From Acetobacterium wieringae (lineage in GTDB: Bacteria; Bacillota; Clostridia; Eubacteriales; Eubacteriaceae): a stretch of 64,000 nucleotides of DNA. The notes under the pieces were generated by a model. The model had not been told where the DNA came from and ran no database searches. It saw only the letters and a list, made by a program, of their open reading frames with translations. Each line of letters opens with the position of its first letter. The first letter of the stretch is position 1. Shown piece by piece: positions 36,701 through 46,700 of the stretch. Both the position numbers and the translations under genes were made by a program. The DNA lies in NCBI RefSeq assembly GCF_026646375.1, contig NZ_JAIPPU010000005.1, forward strand, positions 1 through 64,000. Reading direction: 5' to 3'.

Positions 36701-36881
36701 AGAACTGTCCGGTCAGGCCGAAATGCTCAAGCAGATGGTGGGTGCTTTTAAACTAAAGAAAAAAGGCACCACCGCTCATACCTCCTCCAAGCCTTCAATT
36801 GAAAAACCAGTAAAACAAAAAGATACTGAAAAAGCACCACCCCAGATCGTTCTGGATGATCTGGAGATGGACAAGTACTAA
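33708..36881 (+). CDS. methyl-accepting chemotaxis protein 2 (Cache, Cys-rich PAS)
   Basis: A 1057-aa chemoreceptor with helix 1 (about 20-45), an extracellular Cache-like domain (to about 285), helix 2 (about 295-318), HAMP, a PAS domain (about 453-585) with the same Cys cluster as receptor 1 (CGMDC...ICRTEGC), more HAMP-like repeats, and a standard signalling tip ([20 protein letters not shown]). From about residue 707 onward it is nearly identical to chemoreceptor 3; 206 bases (35826-36031) are exactly identical to 39209-39414. Start behind AAAGGAG. Confidence 0.92.
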   Translation: MKTSHTQSNQTNVKMRLSTKLVGFTTLILAIAVLTLGLIAINYGSAALSNEASTQESAFANEGAGHIGAIVSGNLGKLDEIALRARTATMDWNTQVTSIAGDVDRLGYQDIAVMDLNGNAKYILGGQEFKSEGQFWYEEGFAGKNAISDVAISKVTNEPAVFEVAPIKNNGQVVGLLVGRRDPTFLLDVTNAMGDGERKYGMVVNDDGAVMAHPNEQLILDQSNIFKDIETNGPLKELGMAIKELGVGQSGNISYNYLGETKLAYTSAIPGTNWTLIVIKFQSDVLAPINNLRNTILIASLLILLIGGFATYILARKISRPIVSLNRMIKEMTLGHLSDRLEVVSRDEVGEMTTSMNQLADDLQNVVIATMDQISNGDVSANIELRDAQDEIAPALKLTIETIRNLIAEATMLSQAAIAGQWETRGDADAFKGGFKEIVEGVNATLDTVVDQMVWYEAIIDAIPFPLHVTDNDMKWTFMNKPFEDLMIANGVIKDRNSACGMDCYNANADICRTEGCGIRRLVDQGLNDSYFEWVGRSNKQDTAYLKNKKGENIGFVEVVTDLTPIIRVSDYTKNEVTRLENNLSSLAQGDLNFDMNVGEPDEYTSEVSIQFHKIGDTLAEVKQSVGNLIDDASMLAQAGIDGKLSTRADVSRHQGDFAKIVNGVNATLDAVVAPIREASDTLQDLAKGNLNTGMVGNYNGDYTRIKNDMNQTIAFLKNYVDEIAKTLLEMGQGNLDIEITTDYLGDFQAIKTGLNGIAATLSDTMAEINEAAGQVEAGARQISDGGQALSQGTTEQASAIQQLNASIEEVAGETKKNATNANEANERALEVRNNAEVGNEQMTKMVSAMIDINESSKSISKIIKVIDDIAFQTNILALNAAVEAARAGQHGKGFAVVAEEVRSLAARSAEAAKETTGLIEGSIDKVEAGTKIADETATSLVEILSEIEKVTALVGNIARASNDQATEIAQITQGIEQVSTVVQTNSATAEESAAASEELSGQAEMLKQMVGAFKLKKKGTTAHTSSKPSIEKPVKQKDTEKAPPQIVLDDLEMDKY

Positions 36882-36896
36882 TTGAAAATGACTAAC

Positions 36897-36929
36897 TGCA
36901 AAAGCACCGTTTCGGTGCTTTTGTTTTGC
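36897..36929 (+). terminator. terminator downstream of chemoreceptor 2
   Basis: GCAAAAGCACCG / CGGTGCTTTTG with a three-base loop, then TTTTGC. Confidence 0.75.
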
Positions 36930-37390
36930 ATTCTATCACAACTTTTTAACTGTTTTTTCATACGGGCATATTAATATTTATTCTAATTTTTATAATTTTC
37001 CACTCGTAAAATCTGAATTTAAAAAACATCCATGTTCGCTTTAAATTTTTTACTTATTTGTCTATTTTATCCAGTTTACCGGAGTTTTTTTGTTTCGGTT
37101 CTGGTTACCCTACAGATCAGGTAATTTATCAGATTCTTACAGAAAATATTGATTCTTTTGTATCTTTTTACTATAAATTCTTGTATAATCTAAAAAATAT
37201 CGTCTTTTTATACAATCAACGATCATCAATTCTATCTATACTCAAATTTCTTTTCCTTTTGATAATCGTTGATAAACATCCATCCTGTTTAAAATTTACT
37301 CGATATGGTTTTAAGATGGTAAGCTTATTTTTTAAATCAATTCAATGCCTTTTTATATAAATTTTAAACGATCCAAATGGAGGAAAGAAA
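36930..37390. other. AT-rich 460-base spacer with promoter and inverted repeat
   Basis: Strongly AT-rich sequence. It contains a plausible promoter TTGATT (37149-37154)-17-TATAAA (37172-37177) and a long inverted repeat ATCAACGATCATCAA (37215-37229) / TTGATAATCGTTGAT (37259-37273) in the leader of chemoreceptor 3. A TTG-initiated 100-codon frame at 37058-37360 has no RBS or motif and is not supported. Confidence 0.5.
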
Positions 37391-40264
37391 ATGAAATGGT
37401 TTTACGATATGAAAATCCGAACCAAGTTATTAAGCGGTTTTATGGTGGTTGCCCTAATCGTTGGAATTATCGGTTATGTAGGTATTAAGAACATCCTGGA
37501 ATTAGACCATTCAAGCACTGTTCTTTATGAAAAAATTACGATCCCGGTTGAAGAATCTGGCAGTATGTCTACCGCCTTCCAACGTATGCGCGTCAATATC
37601 CGAGATATGATCGCTGCAAACGATGCCCAAAGTATTCAAGATTTTACCAATCGCATTGCTGAACGCCAACGTGATATCGATGAAATCGCCAAAGATTTTG
37701 AACAAACCTTAATCACCGATGAAATGAAAACTGCCTTTGTAGAGTTCAACGAAGCCCGCAAGGCGTCCGATGCGGAGTTTAATACCCTGATTACCCTTGC
37801 CACTCAGAATCAGGATGCTGAAGCGCTGGCCCGCCTCGCTGAAACAGGTCCGGCCGGTATCGCCTCACGAGCCGAACAGGATGCGCTGGAAAAACTTGTT
37901 GCGCTCAAAATCGACGAGGCCAAAGCGACAGCTCAGGCTAATAGTGATCTGACAAACAGTGTCATTACCACCATGTCCATCTTCATTGGCATTGGTATCC
38001 TCGTTGCGATGATTTTGGGCTTTATTCTGAGTTCAATTATCTGTAAACCCCTGAGACAAGCCTCCCATATGCTTAAAGAAATGAGTCAAGGTCATCTGAG
38101 CGAGCGATTAGGATTAAATACAAAAGATGAAATTGGACAGATGTCCAGCGCCATGGATCAATTTGCCGACGATCTCCAAAACATGGTGATCGGCACTATG
38201 AATCAGATCTCGAATGGCGATGTATCGGCAAACATATCCCTGAATGATCCTCATGATGAGATCTCGCCAGCCCTTAAACGAACCATTGATACAATTCAGT
38301 CTTTGATCACCGATGCTACCATGCTTTCTCAATCAGCCGTCGAGGGACGTCTGAACACCCGGGGAAATGCGGATGCCTTTAGTGGCGGGTTTAAAGAAAT
38401 TATGGCGGGGGTCAATGCTACCCTGGACGCTTTGGTCGGCTTCATTGATGTCATGCCAAGCCCCGTTTTGATTATTGACAATGATTTTTCTATTCTTTAC
38501 CTCAATGAATTAGGTGCTCAAGTCGCCGGTCTTGAGAAATCCAGCGCAATCGGCAAGAACTGTTACAGTCTCTTTAACACCTCAGATTGTCGCACTGAAA
38601 AATGTGCCTGTTCCAGAGCAATGAACTCCAGTAGTGCCGCCACCAGCGAAACAGATGCGCATCCAACTGGTTTGGATCTGGATATTTCTTATACCGGCGT
38701 TCCCATTATGGATCGTTCTGGAAACACCATTGGAGCCCTGGAAATCATTACCGACCTTACCGCTATCAAGCAGGCTGAACGACGAATGCTAAAAATCGCC
38801 GATTACCAACAGAACGAAACCGACAAGCTGGTTGACGGACTTACCAAACTTTCCTGCGGAAATACTGCGGTAAATATTGTCCTTGCTGACGGCGATGAGG
38901 ATACCCGGGATGTCCACGACACCTTCCAGATTATTGGTGATTCTGTAAACAAGTGTGTTTCATCCATCAGTGCTCTTGTTGCCGATGCCCATATGCTGGC
39001 TCAAGCTGCTCAGGACGGTCACCTGAATGCCCGTGCCGATGCCAGCCGACATGAGGGAGATTTTGCTGAAATCGTCACCGGCATCAATAGTACCCTTGAT
39101 GCCGTAATCGAGCCGTTGACAGAAGCCTCCAAAACACTCAAAGAGCTTGCCCAGGGAAATCTTAACTCCAACATGATTGGTGATTATAACGGTGACTATG
39201 TCCTAATCAAAAATGACATGAATCAGACCATTGCCTTCCTTAAAAATTATGTCGATGAGATTGCCAAAACCCTACTGGAAATGGGCCAAGGCAATCTGGA
39301 TATCGAAATTACCACCGACTATCTGGGCGATTTCCAGGCCATTAAAACGGGACTCAATGGCATTGCCGCCACCCTCAGCGACACCATGGCTGAAATCAAC
39401 GAAGCCGCCGGTCAGGTTGAAGCCGGTGCCCGCCAGATTTCGGATGGTGGACAGGCGCTGTCTCAAGGTACCACCGAACAGGCCAGTGCCATCCAGCAGC
39501 TCAACGCCTCCATCGAAGAAGTAGCCGGTGAAACCAAGAAAAACGCTACCAATGCCAATGAAGCCAACGAACGGGCTTTAGAGGTTCGCAGCAATGCCGA
39601 AGTCGGCAATGAACAAATGACCAAGATGGTTTCAGCGATGATTGACATTAACGAATCCTCCAAGAGCATTTCTAAGATTATCAAGGTCATTGACGATATC
39701 GCCTTCCAGACCAATATTCTGGCCCTCAACGCTGCTGTCGAAGCCGCCCGGGCTGGAAGCCACGGCAAAGGCTTTGCCGTCGTCGCCGAAGAAGTTCGCT
39801 CGCTGGCCGCCCGCAGTGCCGAAGCGGCCAAGGAAACCACCGGACTGATTGAAGGCTCAATTGACAAGGTCGAAGCCGGTACCCGAATCGCCGATGAAAC
39901 CGCCGCCAGTCTCGTTGAAATTCTCAACGAAATTGAAAAAGTAACCGGTCTGGTCGGTAACATCGCCCGGGCCTCCAACGATCAGGCCACCGAAATCGCC
40001 CAGATCACCCAGGGGATCGAACAGGTTTCCACCGTTGTTCAGACCAACTCTGCCACCGCTGAAGAAAGCGCCGCCGCCAGTGAAGAACTGTCCGGCCAGG
40101 CACAAATGCTCAAACAGATGGTGGGTGCTTTTAAACTAAAGAAAAAAGGTGCCGCCCATCACACCTCTCCCAGGCCACCGGTCGAAAAACCAGTGAAGCA
40201 AAAAGACACTGCCGAAACTTCACCCCAGATTGTTCTGGATGATCTGGAGATGGACAAATATTAA
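37391..40264 (+). CDS. methyl-accepting chemotaxis protein 3 (four-helix-bundle sensor, Cys-rich PAS)
   Basis: A 957-aa chemoreceptor whose extracellular sensor (about 35-190, helical, [22 protein letters not shown]) is of the 4HB_MCP type, unlike receptors 1 and 2. Then helix 2 (about 195-217), HAMP, a PAS domain (about 350-470) with cysteines in a different pattern ([20 protein letters not shown]), HAMP-like repeats, and the signalling domain. The C-terminal third is nearly identical to receptor 2. Start behind GGAGGAAA. Confidence 0.92.
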   Translation: MKWFYDMKIRTKLLSGFMVVALIVGIIGYVGIKNILELDHSSTVLYEKITIPVEESGSMSTAFQRMRVNIRDMIAANDAQSIQDFTNRIAERQRDIDEIAKDFEQTLITDEMKTAFVEFNEARKASDAEFNTLITLATQNQDAEALARLAETGPAGIASRAEQDALEKLVALKIDEAKATAQANSDLTNSVITTMSIFIGIGILVAMILGFILSSIICKPLRQASHMLKEMSQGHLSERLGLNTKDEIGQMSSAMDQFADDLQNMVIGTMNQISNGDVSANISLNDPHDEISPALKRTIDTIQSLITDATMLSQSAVEGRLNTRGNADAFSGGFKEIMAGVNATLDALVGFIDVMPSPVLIIDNDFSILYLNELGAQVAGLEKSSAIGKNCYSLFNTSDCRTEKCACSRAMNSSSAATSETDAHPTGLDLDISYTGVPIMDRSGNTIGALEIITDLTAIKQAERRMLKIADYQQNETDKLVDGLTKLSCGNTAVNIVLADGDEDTRDVHDTFQIIGDSVNKCVSSISALVADAHMLAQAAQDGHLNARADASRHEGDFAEIVTGINSTLDAVIEPLTEASKTLKELAQGNLNSNMIGDYNGDYVLIKNDMNQTIAFLKNYVDEIAKTLLEMGQGNLDIEITTDYLGDFQAIKTGLNGIAATLSDTMAEINEAAGQVEAGARQISDGGQALSQGTTEQASAIQQLNASIEEVAGETKKNATNANEANERALEVRSNAEVGNEQMTKMVSAMIDINESSKSISKIIKVIDDIAFQTNILALNAAVEAARAGSHGKGFAVVAEEVRSLAARSAEAAKETTGLIEGSIDKVEAGTRIADETAASLVEILNEIEKVTGLVGNIARASNDQATEIAQITQGIEQVSTVVQTNSATAEESAAASEELSGQAQMLKQMVGAFKLKKKGAAHHTSPRPPVEKPVKQKDTAETSPQIVLDDLEMDKY

Positions 40265-40266
40265 AC

Positions 40267-40303
40267 AAAAAAACAGGCATCCGCTTTGGAGCCTGTTTTT
40301 TTT
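40267..40303. terminator. bidirectional terminator
   Basis: AAAAAAACAGGC (40267-40278) and GCCTGTTTTTTT (40291-40302). It serves chemoreceptor 3 on the plus strand and the bactofilin-like gene on the minus strand. Confidence 0.85.
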
Positions 40304-40316
40304 ATCTGTAATCGAA

Positions 40317-41609
40317 CTATTTTAGGGTATCTTCACCATCTTGTCTAATGGTTTCGGTTGACGCTTCGATAATTGCGGTTCCTTCTTCCATGTCAATGAT
40401 CTCATCAATCATAAGAAGCTCGCCGTCGCCGTCATTCCGTTCATCTTTTAGTTTTCGATTGGCGAACAGCACATTGTAACAAATGAAACCCACGCCAACA
40501 ACATAGAGGAAAAGATAGACAACAAAGTTGATAAAGGGAATATAACCCAGAACGATCGCTGCCGCAGCGATAATCAGGATTGAAACAAACGAGCTAAGCA
40601 GTGGTTTCATCTTATCATCAAAGAAGCGGGTCAACAGTTTGGATAGAACCACCGCAGCCACCGGCATCGCTAGAATCGTCAATGCGATAATCCCAAAGGT
40701 CATGGCAACTCCAAACGGTGCATAAATAATAAAGGACACAATCAACAACAATGGGGTAATGAAGAAAAATCCGGCCCCGATTCCCAGCGATGCCAGAATA
40801 TGCTTTTTGGCTATCACTGAAGTATTGGCGTTAAATTCTTTGGTCATAAAGGTAATCAGCACCCAGATGACCAGAATAAAGGCCAGTTTGGTAATGATTG
40901 ATAAAAGAATCGAGCCAACAGATGGTCCTTTATCTGCTTCAACTGCCTGTTCTTTCGATACCTTTTCCCAGCTGACTTCCGGCGCATTGGCACCGGGTGC
41001 GACAATCGCTTCATTGGCACTACGGTTATTAATTGGTCCGACGATCGTTGCACCATTGTTAATGGTTAACTGATCCACGTCGGTTTCCACAAAACCGTTA
41101 ATCGTGCCGTTAATTAAGACATTGCCAGCACCAGCCCGAAGATTTCGACCAACGATTCCATCAATATTCACATTGGCTGCCGCAAGATAGGCATCCCGGT
41201 TAATAGTGGCTGATTTGCTGATGGTCAGATCAGAACAGCCAGCAAAAAGATCCCGGGTTACCTCACCATTGATGATGACCTGGTTGGCACCGGTATAGAG
41301 ATTTCCGTTAATTTTACCGTTGACCGTTACCGTATTTGCCGCTGCAAAAACGTCACCGTTATATTCCCCATCCAGAGTGATGGCATTACCGGCAAAAAAG
41401 GTGGTGGTGTCAAACACCGAATTGGCAGTGATGTTTGAACCGGCAAAGGCGAATTCCGTATTGGGAACCGTTGCTCCCTCAATATTTACATTTCCCGCTG
41501 AATCTTCGTAAGGCCTGATATCGCTATTGGTGGCCCCAAAAGCGGTGGAAACCGTAATAAGCAAGATCATCACCACCATTAAAACCGACATACTAAATCT
41601 TTTTAACAT
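40317..41609 (-). CDS. membrane protein with bactofilin-like (polymer-forming) beta-helix domain
   Basis: A 430-aa exported protein: signal peptide ending near AFGA (residue 26), then about residues 35-200 of regularly spaced short strands (FFAGNAITLDGEYNGDVFAAANTVTVNGKINGNLYTGANQVIING), a beta-helix like that of polymer-forming cytoskeletal/bactofilin proteins, followed by five hydrophobic helices (about 230-385) and an acidic tail. Unlike cytoplasmic bactofilins the repeat part faces outside. It is the third gene of an operon after an ECF sigma factor and a small membrane protein (34-base gap). Probably a cell-envelope response protein. Confidence 0.8.
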   Translation of the reverse strand: MLKRFSMSVLMVVMILLITVSTAFGATNSDIRPYEDSAGNVNIEGATVPNTEFAFAGSNITANSVFDTTTFFAGNAITLDGEYNGDVFAAANTVTVNGKINGNLYTGANQVIINGEVTRDLFAGCSDLTISKSATINRDAYLAAANVNIDGIVGRNLRAGAGNVLINGTINGFVETDVDQLTINNGATIVGPINNRSANEAIVAPGANAPEVSWEKVSKEQAVEADKGPSVGSILLSIITKLAFILVIWVLITFMTKEFNANTSVIAKKHILASLGIGAGFFFITPLLLIVSFIIYAPFGVAMTFGIIALTILAMPVAAVVLSKLLTRFFDDKMKPLLSSFVSILIIAAAAIVLGYIPFINFVVYLFLYVVGVGFICYNVLFANRKLKDERNDGDGELLMIDEIIDMEEGTAIIEASTETIRQDGEDTLK

Positions 41610-41643
41610 TTTACTTCTCCTTTAAATTTTTTATTTATTAAGC

Positions 41644-42036
41644 CTAACAAAGGTGATTCTCATTTTTTAGATAATTAATCATCACCCCTGTTCCGACACA
41701 AATACCAATTGAAATTAAAAACGACATGGCAGTAAGACTGTTCTGAAGCTCCTGAGAATAACGAATGACGATGCTGGTAAAAACCGTCATCATGGTTGAA
41801 TCTCCGGTTTGCGTAAAAACAATAAAACGCATTATCAACACTAAAAAAGCAATGGATAAAATATAAAACAAGGAAAACAAATCTGAAGTTTTGGGTTTTT
41901 CCAAACTCGTCTGATTGATCCGCTTCATAATCTCCAGCTTCCTACTGGTAAAAGGAATCGCATTGCCATAATTTTTCACAGCGATCTCGTTAAATCCCAG
42001 ACAGAACATCATTTTATCCAGTTCATTCATGGTCAT
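41644..42036 (-). CDS. small membrane protein, candidate anti-sigma factor
   Basis: A 130-aa protein with about 50 cytoplasmic residues and two predicted helices (about 55-73 and 103-121). I recognise no domain. Its ATG overlaps the stop of the ECF sigma gene (ATGA) with GGAG inside the sigma gene, the usual place for a cognate membrane-bound anti-sigma factor. It has no zinc-binding HxxxCxxC anti-sigma motif, so the role is inferred only from position and topology. Confidence 0.6.
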   Translation of the reverse strand: MTMNELDKMMFCLGFNEIAVKNYGNAIPFTSRKLEIMKRINQTSLEKPKTSDLFSLFYILSIAFLVLIMRFIVFTQTGDSTMMTVFTSIVIRYSQELQNSLTAMSFLISIGICVGTGVMINYLKNENHLC

Positions 42037-42596
42037 ATTTCTCCTTCGTACAGGTTTTTGAGTTTTTTACAGGCCCGGTTCAGCCGGGAAGACAATGTTC
42101 CCATGGGAATATTTAAAAACTCACAGATTTTTTTATAATCCCAGTCATAATAATATCGAAGGATCACTGCCCCTTTCAGCTCATGCGGTAATTGATCCAG
42201 AGATTTTTGAATCTCCCCAAAATCAAACGACTTAATATTATCGTAACTCAGCGCTTCGTCAGTATATAGACTCTCGCTATTTTCCTGATCATCCAGATAA
42301 ATCATGGTTTTGTTTTTTCGTAAGAGATCAAAGCTGGTGTTATGGACAATTTTTAAAAACCAGTTTTTAAAACTGCTATCCAGCCGATACTGTCTGATTT
42401 TGCTAAACGCCTTTAAAAAACTTTCCGCCACCACATCCTGTGCGTCAAATTCGTTCTTCATAAGAGAATAGGCATAAACATAGGCGTACCGCTCGTACCG
42501 TTGAACAATGGGTTCAAAATACCCAGAATTTCCGGTTGCGATATACTTTTTAATCAAGGCATCATCGGCCTCCTCTTCCCTATGTTCTTTCAACAA
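42033..42596 (-). CDS. ECF-family RNA polymerase sigma factor
   Basis: A 187-aa sigma-70 family protein: region 2 (YFEPIVQRYERYAYVYAYSLMKNEFDAQDVVAESFLKAFSKI; about 27-67, with FKNWFLKIVHNTSFDLLRK) and region 4 (LDQLPHELKGAVILRYYYDWDYKKICEFLNIPMGTLSSRLNRACKKL). It starts at a TTG (42596, or the next TTG 42593) behind an excellent GGAGGTG; no ATG occurs until well inside region 2. It likely drives its own operon with the membrane protein and the bactofilin-like gene. Confidence 0.9.
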   Translation of the reverse strand: MLKEHREEEADDALIKKYIATGNSGYFEPIVQRYERYAYVYAYSLMKNEFDAQDVVAESFLKAFSKIRQYRLDSSFKNWFLKIVHNTSFDLLRKNKTMIYLDDQENSESLYTDEALSYDNIKSFDFGEIQKSLDQLPHELKGAVILRYYYDWDYKKICEFLNIPMGTLSSRLNRACKKLKNLYEGEI

Positions 42597-42689
42597 ATTT
42601 CACCTCCATTTTATCTGCACATCTATATAACGTATAAGCCCCAGTTTTTCTTCCCAAAAAATAATATTTTTTTTATATTTTGAAAATAC

Positions 42690-42724
42690 CAAAAAAAAAC
42701 ACTGATTCAAAAACCAGTGCTTTT
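42690..42724 (-). terminator. terminator of the small lipoprotein gene
   Basis: On the minus strand AGCACTGG...TCAGTG with an eight-base loop is followed by nine U. The rest of the 349-base gap 42597-42945 has no feature I can name; a promoter of the sigma operon must lie in 42600-42690, which is very AT-rich. Confidence 0.75.
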
Positions 42725-42945
42725 AAATTCTGGCACTATACAGAATTTAACGCCTTTAACTGTTCCCTGATGCGCTAAAAATATTACGTAAAACCCATTT
42801 GGCTTGTTTCACACTATGTTCCAATACAATCTCAAAGCAACACCAACAAGCGAAGGATCAAAAACACAGGCATAAAAACAGGTCATCCCGCTTTAACATA
42901 TTTTTATCGCTCTTCTCTTAACTAGAAATACCACCAATCTACATA

Positions 42946-43548
42946 TCAAAACAAACTTTCTTTAAACTCAGCAGCCAGAACTGTATTTGTAGCGGCATCA
43001 AAGGTCACCACCAGAACCGATCCATCCGTATTAATCCAAGCCAGGGCATAAGCCTCTTTGTCTGCGCCGCCAGGAGTTACCATTCGCAACATCTCAATCC
43101 CCTGTCCCACTAATGCTTTCTTAACATTGCTCAGGGTCATACCCGGGGCAATTTTAGCGGCTTGTTCTTTTGAAACACTGGCGTTGCTCAGCTCAATCAG
43201 TTCACGAGCTCCAGTAGTCGGAATCAGGACTTTTAGTGCTACCAAATCGTTGGTATTGAAAAACACATTGACAGCATAGCCAGTATCTGGATCCAGGTAA
43301 ACATAGGAACCTTCTGCCGAGGTATTTCCAGTGGCGCCTAAATCTTTTTCAATATCTGCCTTTTTGTCATTGATATCGATCTGGTTATAAAGAGCAAAAA
43401 TTACATTGTCGGTAAGATCATTTGATTGCGCATCATTACCTCCAGCTTTTGCTGAAGCTTGTCCCCCATATGCAGAACACCCTGAGGTTATTGCCATAAT
43501 GGCGAGGATTAGAATTAATCCAAAACACTTCAAATATCTTTTTTTCAT
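42946..43548 (-). CDS. small lipoprotein with two SmpA/BLIP-like repeats
   Basis: A 200-aa lipoprotein: signal peptide and lipobox ITSGC (Cys 24), an Ala/Gly/Asn-rich linker, then two similar units of about 70 residues (DINDKKADIEKDLGA...GYAVNVFFNTNDLVALKVL and IAPGMTLSNVKKALVGQGIE...SVLVVTFDAATNTVLAAEF). The pattern resembles SmpA/OmlA or BLIP-type repeats found in Gram-positive lipoproteins of unknown role. Start ATG behind GGGAG. Single gene. Confidence 0.65.
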   Translation of the reverse strand: MKKRYLKCFGLILILAIMAITSGCSAYGGQASAKAGGNDAQSNDLTDNVIFALYNQIDINDKKADIEKDLGATGNTSAEGSYVYLDPDTGYAVNVFFNTNDLVALKVLIPTTGARELIELSNASVSKEQAAKIAPGMTLSNVKKALVGQGIEMLRMVTPGGADKEAYALAWINTDGSVLVVTFDAATNTVLAAEFKESLF

Positions 43549-43783
43549 TCTTGTCTTGCTCCCTTCAAATATCTCTGCACTATCGACACTATCAGTATTT
43601 ATAACATCAATTAAAGCTGGTCAGAAAACCAGCGATCACCAATCTGATTTTTTTACTATTATACCCTTGAATTGGCGATTAAAACTCTGATCAATTTTAA
43701 TCATTAAAGTAAAAACGTGTATAATGTAAAACAATCAGTCAAGAAATGCGCCAGTTACTCCCTTGTTTCTCTATCTGGATAAA

Positions 43784-46700
43784 CTACTTTGTTTCAAGCT
43801 GCATAAAATACTGGCTAATAATATCATAACTGTCCTTTAGACGTTCTCGATAGGTTGGAACATCCCAGGTATCCCAACTAAAAGCTTGCTGATTGGAAAG
43901 ACCGATGCTGGCAATCATCTGGTTACTATCCTTATTCACCAGTAACCCGCTAACCAGGATTCCATCTGTGACTACTGTGTTGAGCTGGTCAGTGGTGGGG
44001 CTTAGAATTACCCGGGGGTCATCCAATACCCGCATGGTGGAGGGATCAGTGACATTGATCCGGGTCCAGGGAATTCGAATCGATACGGTTTTGCCTGAAA
44101 CCTGAATCTGATTATGGGAGTTGTCTTCCAGACTACCAAAAGATAATTGACTTAAATCCTGAACCACCGCCTCAATTTTGGTCCCATCTTTGGTTATGGT
44201 TTCCTTGTTGGTCAGCATCAACATTTGCTCAAAAACCCCGGTTGTAGATAAAGTTGAGGCATAGTGCCCGGTAGTGGGATTATATCCCGGTTGTACCAGC
44301 AGTTGGCCATCCTTTTGATTATTTATTTCAATGATGTATTCCAACCCTGTAGATGCATTCACCGCAATCGCTTCTCCAAATTTCAGATCGCCCCGGGAAC
44401 GATCATAGGTATCCAGCCCGAGAATCAGTTTTTCTTTTGAGAAATCCATCGGCTGGTTCAACTCCAGATCAATATGGAGGTAGGTTTCATCTGCTGCCAG
44501 GGACATTTTTTTGATATCTCCGCTTTCCTCAATGGTGTACGGTTTTGATACCGGCTGGTCTGATTCCATGGCGTAAATGCCATAGTTCTGTTCCGGATCA
44601 ACGCCGTTGTGCCAGAGAGGATTCCGTTCATATGGAATAATATAGGGCTCAGTAGTCCAGGTCTTTTTGGCCCATTCATCAGTCCATTCAAAAATAATAC
44701 TGCCCGCATATCCTTCTTTTTCGATTGCTTTCATCATCCGAACAATGCCATTGCCCTGATCTGCTTCGGTGAGCCCGCCGTGATTGTAACCATCAGGGTT
44801 TTCATGAGCATTTCCCATCCCTGTGGCCAGGCCAAATTCCGCCACAATCGCCGGGTATTTCTGATGACCAGCAATAAACTCCTGGAGGTAGCCCCCATAA
44901 CGGAAGCTGCCTGTTTCATCCGAGTAGGCTGCATAGGATGCTTCATTATTCATAAAGTCCGGATAATTGGGATAAATGTGATAGGCCCCGAAGAATCCCG
45001 CCTGGAGTTTATCCCGGGTGGCGATATGGTTTATATCCACCGACACCGCATCATTATACTGCTTGCTTTTATCCCCGGTTTCATTCCATTCCGAATCGTG
45101 ATCAATGGGATCCAAAGTCGGCCAGCTGACAATCCCCACCGGATGCTGCCACTTGTAGGTATCTTCTTCATATTGCAGTACATAGTCGCAGCTCATCGCC
45201 AGCCATGCCTCCGTTGGACTGGCGTTGGTTTCGGTAAACAGATAATTGCCGTTAAAGGTAAAACCATGATTTTTTTCGTTGGTGCTGAGTACCTCCTGTG
45301 GTTCCAGTTCCCGGCCGACCAGATAGCCCACAATATAGGGAGAAACATCAGCAGTATAATAACCATAGGCCCGCCCCTGCCGCTTGGAAATATTGGCCTG
45401 ACCATGGATGGCATCGAGATCCAGTTTAATTTCCGTCTGATAGGCGGTATTATATTCGGCTCCCAGATAATTATGATCGGCGGGGTTCTCTTCCGGCCAT
45501 ATTTCCTGATAGAGCCAGAGCCTAGAATCCGGATGCTGTTCATTATAATAAACCAGCGCCGAATAAAATTGCGGCGGCAATAAGGTATAAACCCGGATGG
45601 TATTGGCATTCATTGCCCCTATCATCTCAAACCATTTCAGATACAGGGCCTCGTCATAGGAAAATTCCGTAAACCATTTCCCAGGAACGGAAGAACCGAT
45701 ATTAACCCCTTTAGCATAAAAGTCTTCCCAGTTGCCATTCACCAGAACCTGGAAACCGGCACCCGCTGTCCGAGCCTGGATCTGGATTCCTTCTATTGCC
45801 GAGTTCGGTTGCGGCATTTCTGGTTTATCCTTTATTTCGCCAATGATCTGCTGTATCAACGGCACGTAGCAACCCCAGTAAAACTTGGTATCAGCATTGG
45901 GGTTGGCAAAAGAAAAGAGACGCTTGATTGCAGAAAATCCGGCATAATTCCAGAGGGCTCCTGAAAAATCCATCTGGGCGAAGTCGCCGGCAAAGTAATA
46001 AGCCCGGTACTGGGAATTGACTGACCGGGTTATAACCGCATAGTTTGTCGTCAAGCCATATTCCGCCAGAGCTGTTTTTCCCGCCTCGGTGACATCCAGA
46101 CTTAAGGTCGCCAAAGTCTCTGATGACGCATCAGCTTTAACCAGATCAAACCACTGTTTATAGGGAAAACGATCGTTTATCCCAAATTCATCCTGGTAGG
46201 CAGGATTAAACGACAAACTAACCCCATCTTTGCTTATCGCTTCTTTATCTTTCAACACCAGCACCTGATCCTGATTTGACACCAACACCAGACCGCCACC
46301 GGTATAATCCCAGATTTGGCCAGTTTGCTTTTCATAATTGTTAACAATGATTTCAGGAATTTCAACATCTGTTTTAAGATCCGGAAAGTAACGACCACTC
46401 CAGCCAGTAAATGAAACCCGGAAGATGTCCTGAAGTCCCTGCTGACTGTCGGCATCCCAAATGTCAAACTCACCAATGATCGTATTGCCGCCACCCAAAT
46501 TGTTTTTTATGCTGGCCAGTTCGGCTTCGCTGAGATTACCCACCAGCGGTTTTTGAGGAATACCCGCATAAATGGCATCACTGGCAGTGCCGTTAAAATC
46601 GCTGGGATATACTCCATCGGTATCGGTCAGATAAATCAGCTGCGGCATTTCTTTTGTTTGAGGAATTCCCTTCACCTCATAGGCTTCATCGGACTTTGGA

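Noticed and set aside
37058-37360. 100-codon frame in the AT-rich spacer before chemoreceptor 3
   Set aside because: TTG start without ribosome site; composition typical of noncoding AT-rich sequence and it overlaps promoter and inverted repeat.
36080-39978. Two nearly identical 171-codon minus-strand frames (36080-36595 and 39463-39978) inside chemoreceptors 2 and 3
   Set aside because: Their likeness is explained by the near-identical chemoreceptor 3' ends; serine/alanine-rich mirror frames of the signalling domain.
44609-45583. 324-codon plus-strand frame opposite the glycosidase-like gene
   Set aside because: Isoleucine- and histidine-rich mirror of a coding strand, without ribosome site.
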